DNA of 64,000 nt, taken from NCBI GenBank assembly GCA_016987375.1, contig PJRA01000549.1, positions 346,577 through 410,576 on the forward strand, written 5' to 3'. The notes beneath the pieces are model-generated. The model made no database searches, was not told the origin of the DNA, and saw nothing but the letters and a program-made list of their open reading frames with translations. Both the position numbers and the translations under genes were made by a program. Shown here piece after piece: positions 43,661 to 55,265 of the stretch. The first letter of the stretch is position 1; each line of letters starts with the position of its first letter. The DNA comes from Brachionus koreanus (taxonomy: Eukaryota > Rotifera > Eurotatoria > Ploima > Brachionidae).

Positions 43661-45985
43661 TTAAATGACATTGTCTAATAAATTAATAAGCTGATTAAGA
43701 TATGAGTTAACTATTTCATTTTCTTGACCAATTTTCATATGGTTAAAAATTTTCAAGTAATCTTCTAGTTGCTGTTCAGCAAAAAAATCATCTTAAAATT
43801 TTGATTAATAAATTTTTTATTTTAATAAAAAAAAAAATTACTTTTTTCGAATAAAATTTTGAATAAATTGAACAAATTAATTTTGACCTCAAAAGCCAAG
43901 GATTCTTTTTGAAGTAAATTTTTTAAATTTTCGTTCAAACAAGACTCTTTTAATTTTTCACAACAAACTCCTAAAATTTTCAATTAATTTTGTCTTTTTT
44001 TTTTTAATTAAATTAAAATTACTATATGAAATAGTGGCCAAAACATTTATGGCCAAAATAGCCTCATTGATCATTATTAAATGTTCACTGAGCATTTGTT
44101 TGCAGATTATGGGAATAAAATCAAATTTGCAAAAAAGTTCTAGATTTTTTTCACTTTTTGCTGCAATTGGCAAATAGCAACATAAACGTGACGACTCGCC
44201 GGCTACACCTGGATGCTCCTGAGGATTTTTAGCTATTGACTCTATTTTTTCTAAAATCTCATTACTAAAAATTAAACCTAGACCGCTTTTTTCGCTACAC
44301 TGCTTCAATAAAAGACGAATTATTCCCAAAGTTTTCCACAAAACTTCCAAATTTTCGTAATGCAAAAACTGCACAACCACTTCAATTACTTCATGTTTGA
44401 TCAATTCTTCTTTACAACTTGCTAATTTAAAAGAAAAATTTGTTAAACAAAAAATTACTATTGTCTAATTTTCTAATGTACCAGCAATACAAAAATTTTT
44501 TAGAGTCGACAAAAGACTATGAGAAACATTTATTTGTTGAAGAGTGGCATTTGTTCCAAGTGTATTATATTTTTTGAGAAGATTTATAATTTTGACATGA
44601 GGCTGATTTTTGTGTCTTAAAACTTCTAATGCTTTTGAATCTTGGAAAAAAATGGTGAATCAAATTTCATTTTATTTCTCTCTATTTTACCATTTCGCAT
44701 GTAATTGGCGACTATAACTGCTGCTGCAAGATATAGCTGTTCACTTTGGAATTTTTCAAACCATTCAACTGCTTTGTCGAGAATAAAGTTATCTTTATAT
44801 TGGTAGATCATGTCTATATTGTCATCGCTTGCCAATAAATTAGTCAAAAATCCACCAAAATTTCTCAATAAATCAACATCATTTTCATTCTTTTCGATGA
44901 AATCCACAGCTATCTCAATAAAATCAGTCATACATAAAATCTCTTTGGAATTGTCTAAACTATTAGATTAAAAAAAGTATTTTATTTTTTATTATTTTTT
45001 TTTACTTATTTCATTTATTAATGACATAATTCGAAAAAAATCTTCATTATAAGAGTCTAAATTTTCAAGAATTTGTGAATCAATGCTGTTGTACAAGTCG
45101 AGTGCAATTTTTTCTTGAGAAAATTGCATTTTACCTATTTTAAAATTTAAAATTCAAAAATTAAAAAAAAAAAACGTTTAAACAAAATACCTTCATCTAG
45201 TTCAATTAAATTTTCAATGCATGAAAAAAAGTACATCAAAATTCCTGCATCGGTTTTAAAAAATTTAACAAATGGTTTAAGAATTGACATGATATTTTTA
45301 TCGTAAAGAGCTTTTCTCACACAATCTTCAGCCAAAAAAATAAAAATTAGAAATTGGTTTTTAATTTTTAATTCTAGATTTTAAAAATACCATTATCATT
45401 GGCAAAGTTATGCAGACATCCAAGAGAAACAATAACCAGCTTAATTAAATGGTGCTTTTGTTCGTCGGTAAAACTAATAGATCCAGTATAGTTTAACAAA
45501 TCTATTAAATTATCTAGTCCACAAGTATTTAGGAGCATTGAACGACCATCATCATTATCGTAGCATAAATTTCCTATAGCTCTGCATATTTGAATTCTTA
45601 AAATATTTGTACTCTTTGGATTAGAAAGATATTTATTTATAGCAGGCAAAAGTTCAGCTTGAACAAGTTGGTTTCTACATTTTTCGTCTTTGGCCAATTC
45701 GGCAATCAATTCACATAAACAAATGGCTGACTCAATTGATCCGTTTTCAAGATCATTTTTTAATTTCTCCAAATTCGGTGCGTCTGAACAAAATTGTTGT
45801 CTTTGATCGGCTATTTTTGAACTTGACTCTGTCTCTTCACTATCTTACAAAAATTACTTGGTTATTTTTTTAAATTTAAACTTAAATTATGAAATAAACA
45901 AACCGTCTGATTCAAGTTCTAAATTTTTCAGACTTTTCAAAATACTACTGAAGTAGAAATTCGAATCGGTTGATTCAGAACTCAT
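43661..45985 (-). CDS. RAP1GDS1: SmgGDS, armadillo-repeat chaperone/GEF of prenylated small GTPases
   Basis: Nine exons are joined in phase: 45985-45904, 45843-45391, 45325-45191, 45134-45006, 44954-44691, 44640-44482, 44421-44023, 43970-43842 and 43791-43661. They give 626 residues (human 607). Armadillo repeats run throughout. Diagnostic segments are QICRAIGNLCYDNDDGRSML, YLAAAVIVANYMRN and HPGVAGESSRLCCYLPIA with SEHLIMINEAILAINVLATI, matching the GVMGESNRL and SEHVIMQNEALVAL segments recalled for SmgGDS. The protein binds polybasic, prenylated Rho/Rap GTPases and promotes nucleotide exchange and trafficking. Introns are tiny (50-90 bases) apart from the first few. The 50-base intron 44641-44690 is read through by a longer open frame, so naive gene finders would mis-end that exon. 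Confidence 0.92.
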
Positions 45986-47484
45986 TGCAATAGCTGGTAA
46001 TATTTGATCAAACAAAAAAATTCAAAATATAATTTTAGATTAAAGCTTTGTTCCAAAACGCGTTTGGTCTAGATTTGTGTGCATGTACAAACGCTTTGCA
46101 TCTTACTTAAATTTATTAGCTAAGAAATGGTGAATATTGAATTGCAACTATTAATAAATTAAAATCTAAACTATAAATAAAAAATTAACTTTAATTGACC
46201 AAAATTTCTAAAATTAATTAAATTTATTAACTAACACAAAATTTATTAAGTAGCAGTCAAGTAAAAAATTTAGTTTAGGTAAATTTATTTTGGTAGCTTT
46301 CATTTTTTACATATTTAAGAGTAAAATTTTTAGTAGATTAGACTAATTTTTCTATTTTCTATTTTCATTTAATAAAAATTTTCATTTTCATTTTCTTTTT
46401 TTTAAATTATGAAATATTTTGTGACTGATTATCAATTCATCTACTTAATTAATTATAAAAAACCAAGAAGAGTTTTAAAAACATAAAACATAAATTGTGA
46501 AGGAGAGACGATTATTTTTTTTACTGTTTATTTAGCTTTTAATTGTAATAACATGCATTAGGATTATAATTTTAAGACAGTTTTTTTTCCGGCTTGTCAT
46601 AAACAAAAAAAAGAAAACTTTTAGCTGTTTCTTAACTTTTTCACATTTGAAAAAATTGAACAATTTGGGTTATTTTTGTCGTGTTAGAATAAAAAATGAA
46701 TGACTTGTCATTTGGCTATATACTAATTGATTAGTATAATAAATTTTTAATGTATAATGTTAAGTAAAATCTAAATTTTAGTCATAAGACCAAGCATTAA
46801 AAATAAAATTTATTAATTTGTAATGTAATTTATTATAGATTAAAAAAACAAACAGTTAGTATCATCTTCATTTGGTATAATCACGATCCTAACAGCTCTT
46901 TTTGAATGGGTAAAAAGTTTTCAAATGAAATAGTTTCACATTTGAGATTTCTTCTTCACTTGCCTTTGATTCTTTTCATTTCATTTCAGATTTTTTTTTA
47001 ATTTGATACCATATTTAGAAAAAGAAATCGTTGAACTTGAAAAAGTTCATAGAAGCGCGTCACATTTGTAATTACGAATATGACAAAAGACTTGAGTTGC
47101 TAGAGTAAACTGAACTCAGAGTAAGAGGAATGAGGGGTTAGGGTTTATTAATTTATTATTTAATGGCTTTACAAAAGAGTTCTCTGTAACATTAAAATTA
47201 ATAATATTTTTAGCATGTTGATTAAAATTAAATTTTTCACCTTTATTAGACATTTTATAAATTCAAAATTTTTTAATTAGAAAAATTAATTAATTAATTT
47301 TTTATTTTTAATTAAATTGTTCCGTCTTAAAAAATTTTTTTTGTCAAGGCTGACCCACTCTTTCAATTTTTTCTATGATCTAACTCGAAATAAATCGAAA
47401 ATTTATTTCAAAAAAATTTTTAAAGCTTTAAAAATGATTTAATAATTAGATTTTTTTGTCCATGATTTTGGAATCAAATACATT
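45986..47484. other. Intergenic, 1.5 kb
   Basis: AT-rich promoter side of RAP1GDS1. No gene, RNA or repeat recognised. Confidence 0.35.
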
Positions 47485-49028
47485 TTGCACTATAAATAAT
47501 CACAAGTTGCACTATAATAATTAAACTGCACTATAATATTCAAATGCACTATTTTAATCAGGCATGCACTATAAATAACATTGTTCCATTATAATAATCT
47601 TTTTTTTGCACTAAAATAATCTTTTATAAGCACTAAATTAATATTTAAAAAGCACTAAATTAATATTTAATAAGCACTAAACTAATTTTTATAAGCACTA
47701 AATTAATTTTTAATACACTATTTTAAATAAACTATTTTAATTTTAAAAATACAAATAGCACTATTTTATTTTATTATAATAAACTTTATTTATTCTTTAA
47801 ACATTATTAAAAATGTATTACATTTAATATTAAACAATTACAAATATATTAATGTATTTAAGCTTTTTTGAATCCAGTAGGATCTACTACTAGTGCGGCT
47901 GCTGCCAAAGTGGGTCTTCCTCGACAGCGCTTTTTTTCTAGTGGCTTGTTGACTGAGGCGATGGGAATCTGGCAATCTCCAACCTTTAATTTTGAGCATA
48001 CTCCAATGACATGTTTTGTTGACAATTGAGTTTTATTTATTCTAATTTTCATAAAGACTGTTGATTTGCTTAACTAAAACCTCAAAGGTCTTCCAAACGC
48101 ATTTTGTCTCGAGCGTCCTTAAAAGCTTCAACATCTTTCTTTTGTAGCTTTTTCGCTTGTTGTGATGGTATGTAAAAACTTGGCTTAACAAGTAAAAGAC
48201 TTTTATCTTTTTCAATCCACTCAAATGCTGCATCGTAATCTTTTAAAGCGATTGGCGGCTCAAGTTGGAAAACTTTGCGATTGACATTAGGTTGCTCATC
48301 TGTTCCAGGACTCCGGTCCAGGCTCCAGTTTTTGATGATGTCATGCATTGCACAGTGGCAAAAGTCTTCCATCGGCATCTGGCTTTGGAACGTCGAATGC
48401 GTCTTGATGATCCTATTAGTCGATTCTACAGCATTATTAGTGACTGGAATTCGCTCTTTTTCGTCTGTGACAAAACCATGATACCATCCTGGGTTCTGCT
48501 TAATCCACCATTCGTCGAAATAATACATGAACAAAGTTACCGAATGATCTTTTCTGTTTAGCCACTTGCGTCGCCAAATGAAATGTGCGTGTTCAAATAC
48601 ATCTTTGCTCGTTAATTGCTGCATAATAACGATTTCATTCAACAACTTATCACGATGAGTTTTCGTTACTTTTGATAACGCCTCTTCCACCTTTACCTTC
48701 ATATGATACCAACAAATGATCCTTACTGGTTTAAAACCGAGAGCTAATCCAAAGCCATTTGAAATAGCCTTTGAAATTGAAATTTTTTTAGTAAAGATTA
48801 AAAATTATTTTAGTGAAGATCAAAAATTATTTTAGTAAAGATCAAAAATTATTTTAGTGCGAGGTGATTTATATAGTAAAGTTTTGAATAAAAAAAGACT
48901 TGTTTTGAATTATTTTAGTAAAAAATTGAATAAAATAGTGCACAATAAATAATTAAGTGCTGTTTGGAAATAATATAGTGCAGTTTGGTATTAAAAATAG
49001 TGCAACTTGTGATTAATTTATAGTGCAA
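47485..49028 (-). mobile_element. MULE-like DNA transposon with iterated GCACTA subterminal repeats
   Basis: The termini are inverted repeats: TTGCACTATAAATAATCACA (then AGTTGCACTA) on the left, against the reverse complement of TGTGATTAATTTATAGTGCAA on the right. Inside the left end the motif GCACTA plus an A/T stretch recurs about twelve times to 47765. The inverted form (TAGTGC or TTAGTG) recurs about eight times from 48795 to the right end. CATT flanks both sides (47481-47484 and 49029-49032) and may be part of a target duplication. The interior carries a truncated transposase (47858-48702), so the 1544-base copy is non-autonomous. Confidence 0.75.
47858..48702 (-). pseudogene. Truncated MULE-like transposase (C-terminal half, SWIM region degenerate)
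   Basis: 48702-48082 encodes 206 residues with WYHGFVTDEKERIPVTNNAV and ESTNRIIKTHSTFQSQMPME. The TNN-(x)ES-N--IK--(x)TF---MP block is typical of the region after the catalytic domain in animal MULE transposases. After a stop and frame change, 48052-47858 reads KHVIGVCSKLKVGDCQIPIA and KKRCRGRPTLAAAALVVD, a SWIM-type CKHIIG--L and GRP--A--AL tail in which the zinc Cys before Lys-His has become Thr. The catalytic DDE core is missing. The element therefore cannot move by itself. Confidence 0.7.
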
Positions 49029-49119
49029 CATTAATTAGTATCCCATGATTTTTTAGGTATTTTTTTAATTATCTTTATTTAAAAAAATAAAAAAAACTGT
49101 CAAAAACTTTTAGGAGTTG

Positions 49120-49700
49120 TTGTTTTAACATACAGACAAAACTTTTCAGTATACCAATTTTTCATCACAACATACTTGCATTTTTAACATACAAAAAACC
49201 TTAATAACATACTAAAATCTTTTTAGCACACACTTAAAATTAAAATAGAATTGAAAAAAATTTTATAAATTAAAAAAAAAAATTAAAAGATTAAACGATG
49301 TGGATTCATATCTAGAAGATAACTCAACTAAAAATAAAGCAAATGCAAACAATTCGCTTGCAAACACTCTACTTAAAAGAGTCTTATAAGTTCGTGAACA
49401 AACCCAAACGTGGTGGTCAAATAAAAGCAGCAAGTGCATTGATAAAAAATTAAACTAAATATATTTTTTAAAGAAATTTCTTAAATTGACAAAAATTTAA
49501 TTCAAAATTGATGTAAAAAAATTAAAAATTTTTATCAAATATATTTTTTATTTAAAAATTGAGTATGTTAAATAATTTTTTGATTTTTGTTTTTCAGAAG
49601 AAAAAACATGTTAAAAAGTTAATTATGCTGGGATGAAAAATGGGTATGCTGAAAAGTTATATTAGTATATTGAAAAGATTTGAAGGTATGTTGTTCATGA
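49120..49700. mobile_element. Inverted-repeat element with iterated AACATAC motifs
   Basis: On the left, AACATAC recurs at 49127, about 49166, 49185 and 49205. On the right the inverted form recurs (GTATGTT near 49563 and at 49686-49692, GTATGCTG near 49645). The two ends align as inverted repeats over about 60 bases: ACTTTTCAGTATACCAATTT then TTCATCACAACATAC on the left, against the reverse complement ACTTTTCAGCATACCCATTT then TTCATCCCAGCATAA. No open frame. It begins about 90 bases after the MULE-like element and shares its plan, iterated short motifs near both ends. Confidence 0.6.
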
Positions 49701-49939
49701 AGACCCAAAACTTTTATCTACTTCTATTTGATTATATCAATTTTTAATTGCACTGGTTATTACTTAAAATAATTTTTTTTGTATTTTTTTATATATTCAT
49801 ATTAAATCTTAACGGAGTTTCATTATTTTTCTTTTTTTTCAATTTTAATTTTTTATATGAAAAAAATTATTCATTATAAAAATCGAAACTATCTTAAGTT
49901 TTAATTTATTAAAAATAAAATAAAATCACAATTTTCAAC

Positions 49940-50165
49940 AATATGTTAGAGGCCAAAATAGCAATTAAAGCACACATCAAAAGATTTAAACCCACACTTA
50001 ATACCATCAATATAGACTCGACTTAAAACCTTTTTCTTCTTATTCATTTAATCATTTAATTAGTATTAAATAAAAATTGAATTTAAAAAATACATATATA
50101 AAGTAATTCAAAGATAAAGGACTGTAAAAAGCGTTTTAAGTCATCAACTGTACCATTTTTATCTA
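49940..50165 (+). repeat. Dispersed repeat, copy 2 (ACTGTAAACAACG family)
   Basis: GCACACATCAAAAGATTTAA, ACTTAATACCATCAATATAG and TTTTTCTTCTTATTCATTTA occur in the same order as in copy 1 at 8560-8815. The segment ends with GACTGTAAAAAGCG and AAGTCATCAACTGTACC, which matches copy 3. No coding capacity. Confidence 0.4.
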
Positions 50166-50392
50166 TTCAATTAACTAATCTAAACTAAGCTTATTTTTTA
50201 AGTTGGTTTTACTGATGTAGTTTTTTAGAAATAGACATATAGTTAGCAAACTATTATTTTTAAAATAAAATAAAATTAAACTATTTTATTTTTTTTTGAA
50301 TTTATTTTATTAGTTTAAAAAACAAAAAAAAAAAATTTTAATTTAGATTAGATAAAAATTATTCGAATGGTTTAAAACAACCAAAAAATTTA

Positions 50393-51538
50393 TTAAGATG
50401 ACGGTTTTTTCGGTTTTTTCAGAGATTCTAGATACATTCTTAACGATTTTTGTATCGAATCTCGTTGTGTAAATTCAATGAAAGCCTGAGTATCAGCTTC
50501 TCGTTGAGCAATCAATTTGCTTAAAGTATCTCTCCTCATTGAACTTTTGGTTAGTTCACGAGCAACCGCTTTTCAAAATACATGAGAAAAATTTAAAAAA
50601 AAAAAAATTAAAACCTACTTGGAATAGCGCACCATTTAGACATTTGCTCTTCAGCTTTACTGATCAATTCTTTAGGCTCAGCCAGTTCGTCAACCAAATT
50701 AATAGAAAGCGCTTCTTCTGGGGAATACAATTTTCCAAGCTGTAGAGCTTTTTCAGTTTCTCTATATCCAATTGTATTTATCATGGTATCTCTAAACCAG
50801 AAAGGAGCTTTTATACCCTTAAAAAAATTAAAAATAATCTGCTACTTTCAAGCAAAGATTAAGTTTTACCAAAAGAGTTTCATTTAACCCAATTTTATAA
50901 GGTCCTTTACTCATTATTCTATAATCACATGAAATAGATAAGAGACATCCTCCAGCAGGACTATGACCCTGACAAAATGTTTGAAAAAATTCTTCAAAAA
51001 TGGAAAAATTTATAAGCAATTTTTTGTTACATTAATGGCAGCAATGTAGATTTTATTGGAACCATAAAGCTTGATCCAGGTTTCTTGAAGAGCTGTCCAA
51101 AATTGAGAACCACGATCTTGTTTGATTTGGTACATTTCTAAAATGTCCAAACCAGCAGAAAAAATGTTTGGTATATTGGAAGTCAAAATGATTCCTTTAA
51201 TTTCTTTTGACTCTTCAAACTTTTCAAGTTGAATATTCAATTCAGTTAAAAATTCCAAATTTAGACTATTAACTGGGGCCTTGTTAAACTTTAAAATTGC
51301 ATATCCTTTTTCTTTGTTTTCATCGATATAAAAGTTTATTTTTGACGCAGTAGTGTCCTTAGCGTCTTGTCTTAATTTATTGCATGAAGAAAAAGCACGA
51401 ATAGCTTTAGACTCATGGAAATAAATTTGTTTTTTGGCTGAACCAGACTGAAAAATCCGCAAAGCTAATTATAAAATAGTTATTTTTGTAATTGACTTTT
51501 AGTTTGATCTAATTTTTACCTGATTTAATTAAAGACAT
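50393..51538 (-). CDS. ECI1: Mitochondrial enoyl-CoA delta isomerase 1
   Basis: Exons are 51538-51520, 51464-51031, 50968-50870, 50817-50619 and 50568-50393, in phase, giving 308 residues (human 302). An Arg/Ser/Lys-rich N-terminus (MSLIKSALRIFQSGSAKKQI) is a mitochondrial presequence. The crotonase fold shows YAILKFNKAPVNSLN, GIILTSNIPNIFSAGLDI, the oxyanion-hole segment AAINGHSPAGGCLLSISCDY, GLNETLLGIKAPFWFRDTMI and the C-terminal READTQAFIEFTQRDSIQKS. The enzyme converts 3-enoyl-CoA to trans-2-enoyl-CoA so that unsaturated fatty acids can enter beta-oxidation. The catalytic Glu of the LNET motif is present. The gene is adjacent to ACSF2, in the same orientation. Confidence 0.95.
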
Positions 51539-52316
51539 TTTTAACAAGTATTATTGAGTAAAAAAAATTTATTTAAAATAGTTTGCTGAACATAAGGGTG
51601 TGCATTAAAATTAGTTAAATTAAAATTTTTCTAATGTTGCTGAATTAAGTTAATTTTTTTTTAATTGATTTTTTAATTAATTAAAAGGCTAAATTAATGA
51701 ATTTTCATTTTTTTTTTTAGAATTTTTTAATGTATCAATATGGAATCAAAACTTCAGCACAAGCAGCTAAACTATTATCCCAGGCAAAACGGTTCCTACC
51801 GTTTTTTTTCTTTTCTTATTTAATTAATCATTTAATTAAATTAAAAAAATATGAATAATTCACAAACATAGTTCTGTAAACAACGGTGTATGTCATCAAT
51901 TTTGCCATTAATATTTATTCATTAAAATAAACTTATCTCTTGTATCATCTATGGGTTTTGAAGCCAAAAAACTCATGAAATCCTTCTTTAACTTGGTCTT
52001 GTCTGTTAGCTTATTAATCAAGTGTTTATAATCAAATTAAGGTGACGAAAAAAGTCATACGCAGAGCATTCTAAACTGGTCCTCTTTACCATTTTTTTCT
52101 CTGAAGGGTCGTATCACTATTTTTATTTTTTTAAACCAATCTTGTACACTTCATACTTTAAGCACATTTTCATCTTGAACTAGACATATATAGATACTAC
52201 TACTGCTGATAGACCATTTTTCTAATAATGACGTTACAATGCCAAAATTTTAAAATTTTATTTAATAGCTTTATTTAATAAATTTTTTTTTAGAAAAACA
52301 CAAATTAATTCTACAA
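51539..52316. other. Intergenic with dispersed repeat copy 3 and coding-like debris
   Basis: At about 51800-51915, TTCTTTTCTTATTTAATTAA then ACATAGTTCTGTAAACAACG and GTATGTCATCAATTTTGCC match the right half of the repeats at 8560 and 49940. On the minus strand, 51950-52230 shows protein-like fragments (VQDWFKKIKIVIRPFREKNG KEDQFRMLCV) broken by stops, probably transposon debris. Confidence 0.4.
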
Positions 52317-54225
52317 TTACAGTCCTAATTTTTTAGTCATTTGTTCTTTTAGAACATTTTTTTTAACTTTGCCAGAAACAGTCTGCGGAAACTCATCCAT
52401 AAATTCAACATATTTCGGAATTTTAAAATTTGCTATCTAAACAAATAATTTTAGAGAGGAAAAAAAACAAAAAATTTAATTTAAAAGCTACTTTGTTTTG
52501 GCAAAAATTCTTTACTTCTTCAGCAGTTAATTTATGGTCACTTTTAACCCTTATACAGGCACACAACTCTTCACCTAGTCGCTTATCTGGAACACCAACA
52601 ATATAAACATCATCAATTTTAGGATTTTGATGCAAAAATTCTTCAATTTCTTTCGGATAAATATTTTCACCGCCCCTTATCACCATATCTTTTAGTCTAC
52701 CTTGGTGATAAAAAAAGCCATCCTTGTCCATTCGAATTATGTCTCTTTTAAACAAAAAATAATTTTCTATAATTAATAAACATGCGTTTACCCAGTTCTT
52801 AAAAATCTATCAGGTGTATAGATTTCTTCAGTCTTTTCTTTATCACCCCAATACCCAATCATTGTGTTATATCCTCGCACAAGTAGTTCACCAGGTTCAT
52901 TTATAGGGACAATTTTTCCCTCAGAATCTACGATTTTAACTTCTAAATGCTCTTTGGTTCTACCAATACTTTGGGTTCTATGCTTCAATGAATCCTTGAC
53001 ACTGCTCACTGTGATCGCAGGAGAAGTTTCGGTCATACCGTAAATAACGCATATGCTTTTGGTATTTAATTTTTTAATGCAATTATCAACAACTTCTAAT
53101 GGGCAAACTGAGCCGGCCATAATCCCCCCATGCACCGAAGACACATCATAATTTGGCAAATTTCGATTAGTGTACAAATCAATGAACATTGTTGGTGTTC
53201 CATAAATATTGGTGCACCTTTCTTTGCTAATAGCCTCTAAGCTTTTTTCAGGATTAAATGTTCTAGATGGTATAACACATGTTGCACCATGAACTAATGA
53301 TGATAGACTTCCTAAAACCATTCCAAAGCAATGAAATAGTGGCACTTGGACACAAATGCGAGTTGCATGTTTATGATACTCTTGAGTAAGACCAACAAAA
53401 TAGGAGTTGTTCAAAAGCATGTGATGGGATAAAGTTACTGCCTTAGGTGAACCTGTTGTTCCCTTTTAGAATTTTTTTAAATAAAAAAATGACTTTGAAC
53501 TAAATTTTTCTTTAAATTACTGAAGTAAATTGAATATTTATTGGATCTGAGAATTGAATTTTTTTTTTAATATTATTTAATTTGATAGCATGCTCAGATT
53601 CGCCACCATTGGCAACTTGATTAAACGAATAGAACCCTTTTTTGTTATTATTGCTTATTAGGATAGCACTTTTAAGATCTGGTAGTCTTTTTGAAGCAAT
53701 TATTCCATTTGATGAAGAAATTTCAGGACAAATGCTACTAATTATTTCAACATAATCTTGATTTTTAAAATTTTCACTCATTATTATAGCTTTGCAGTTA
53801 ACTTTTTTTAGGACATATTCCAATTCGAGTGCTTTAAACGATGGGTTAATATTGACCATTATTAAACCAGCACTAGCTGTAGCATATTGTGTTAAAATCC
53901 ATTCTGGACAGTTGGGTGCCCAAATGGCCACTCTATCTCCTTTTTCTAGACCCAAAGCCAACAAACCTGAAGCCAGATCATCAATTTTTTTCTTCAAAGC
54001 TACAAAATTCCATCGGTCTCCAGTTTCGTTAAACACAAACGACTCTTTGTCTGCGTACTTATCCGCCGCATATTCAATTCTTTGGCTTGTTGTTTGGTCT
54101 AGAAATGGAATCTGACTAACACTGGATGCATAGCTTATTTTATACTGTTTATGGTTATGATGAATACATCTACCAATTATTTTGAAGTCAAAAATTTTTC
54201 TAATTTTAAAAATTTGTCGATTCAT
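52317..54225 (-). CDS. ACSF2: Acyl-CoA synthetase family member 2 (mitochondrial)
   Basis: Exons are 54225-53521, 53462-52792, 52744-52492 and 52436-52317, in phase, giving 582 residues (human 615). A basic N-terminus precedes SYASSVSQIPFLDQTTSQRI. The ANL-superfamily signatures are all present: the phosphate-binding loop TSGTTGSPKAVTLSHHMLL (split by intron 1 after TS), HCFGMVLGSLSSLVHGATCV, YGMTETSPAITVS, the hinge GRLKDMVIRGGENIYPKEIE and the A10 lysine motif TVSGKVKK. The enzyme activates medium-chain fatty acids with ATP and CoA in mitochondria. All catalytic motifs look intact. The neighbour ECI1 acts downstream in beta-oxidation. Confidence 0.95.
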
Positions 54226-54382
54226 TTTTTTTTCATTTGCGCAATTTCTAAAAAAAAAAATTTTTTTTTTAAAATAATTTATTCTAATTATTTTCTAATC
54301 AAATAAGTAGGACATCTTTAATTTCAAATAAAAAAATTAATAATCAAAAAATATAAATTATTAACTGTTCTGAAAAATTAAG

Positions 54383-55265
54383 TTATGGTCGGCAAATTTC
54401 TGATTTTGGTTCACAGTTTGGATAGAGCTTCACATTTGGATGGCTTAAATCGTTTTCATTGACACAAGCACAGCCTTTAAAATAAAATTTCAAAATTTAA
54501 AATAATATTGTTTCTCTAAGGTAAAATTTTAACTGTCTTGTTTTGTAATTGGATTGTAAACAAGTCTAGGATAACCAGCCCATGATCGTTTTACTCCACC
54601 ACTTTCTGTGGTACACCAAAGTTTAGTTATTCCTTTCTCCTGAGTCCATTCACTGTTGCATATAGGAAATCTCTTTTGAAAATCAGAATTTTTTTTTTCA
54701 TTGTTGATTTGTTTTTTATTTATTTTTTCTAAATGCAATAATTTATCTGTTTTTTGGCCGTCAGAGGTGTAAAATTTGCCCTCTAAAACACCTAAATGGG
54801 GATATGTTTTATCATAAAAAGATTTCCAATTAAAAATATCTCTAATTTGATTTTCGCCCAAATCCTCGACTTGATCATTTAGGTCATTTTTAAAATCTCC
54901 GGTAACATATGCCCGAGAGGCATCTCGACCTTAGTTAAAAATTAAAAAAAAAAACAATCAATATTTTAATCGTTTTTACCGACAAAAAAGTCGTAAGATC
55001 CACCTTTTTTGTAATGTTTGCCACCAGTTGTCACGTCGTATACATTGCCTTAATTCAAATCTTACTTTTTGCTTGCAATGAAAATTTTTCACATACCTAA
55101 AATTGCTAGAAAAAGTTTTTCGCCCGTGTTTGATAAGTCATTGCTTTGGAAGATCCTTTTTTCGTCAGTCTTTTTTAATTGATTTGAGCTATCTCCGAAT
55201 ATATATTCAAGGAACGATTTAAATATGACAGCAGTTATAATAACAATTAAAGCTTTTTTAAGCAT
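54383..55265 (-). CDS. CYB5D2: Neuferricin (cytochrome b5 domain-containing protein 2)
   Basis: Exons are 55265-55097, 55048-54980, 54929-54534 and 54474-54383, in phase, giving 241 residues (human 264). An N-terminal hydrophobic anchor or signal (KKALIVIITAVIFKSFL) is followed by a cytochrome b5-like heme domain of the MAPR type: LFLAILGNVYDVTTGGKHYK, KGGSYDFFVGRDASRAYVTG. The C-terminal part has conserved Cys/Trp segments (ICNSEWTQEKGITKLWC, RSWAGYPRLVYNP, CACVNEN ... PNCEPKSEICRP). Neuferricin is a secreted or ER-membrane heme-binding protein reported to promote neurogenesis. The start is the first Met in the frame, directly before the signal. Confidence 0.93.

Noticed and set aside
48265..48561. 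Plus-strand frame opposite the MULE-like transposase
   Set aside because: The minus-strand frame has the recognisable transposase motifs; the opposite frame is its mirror.
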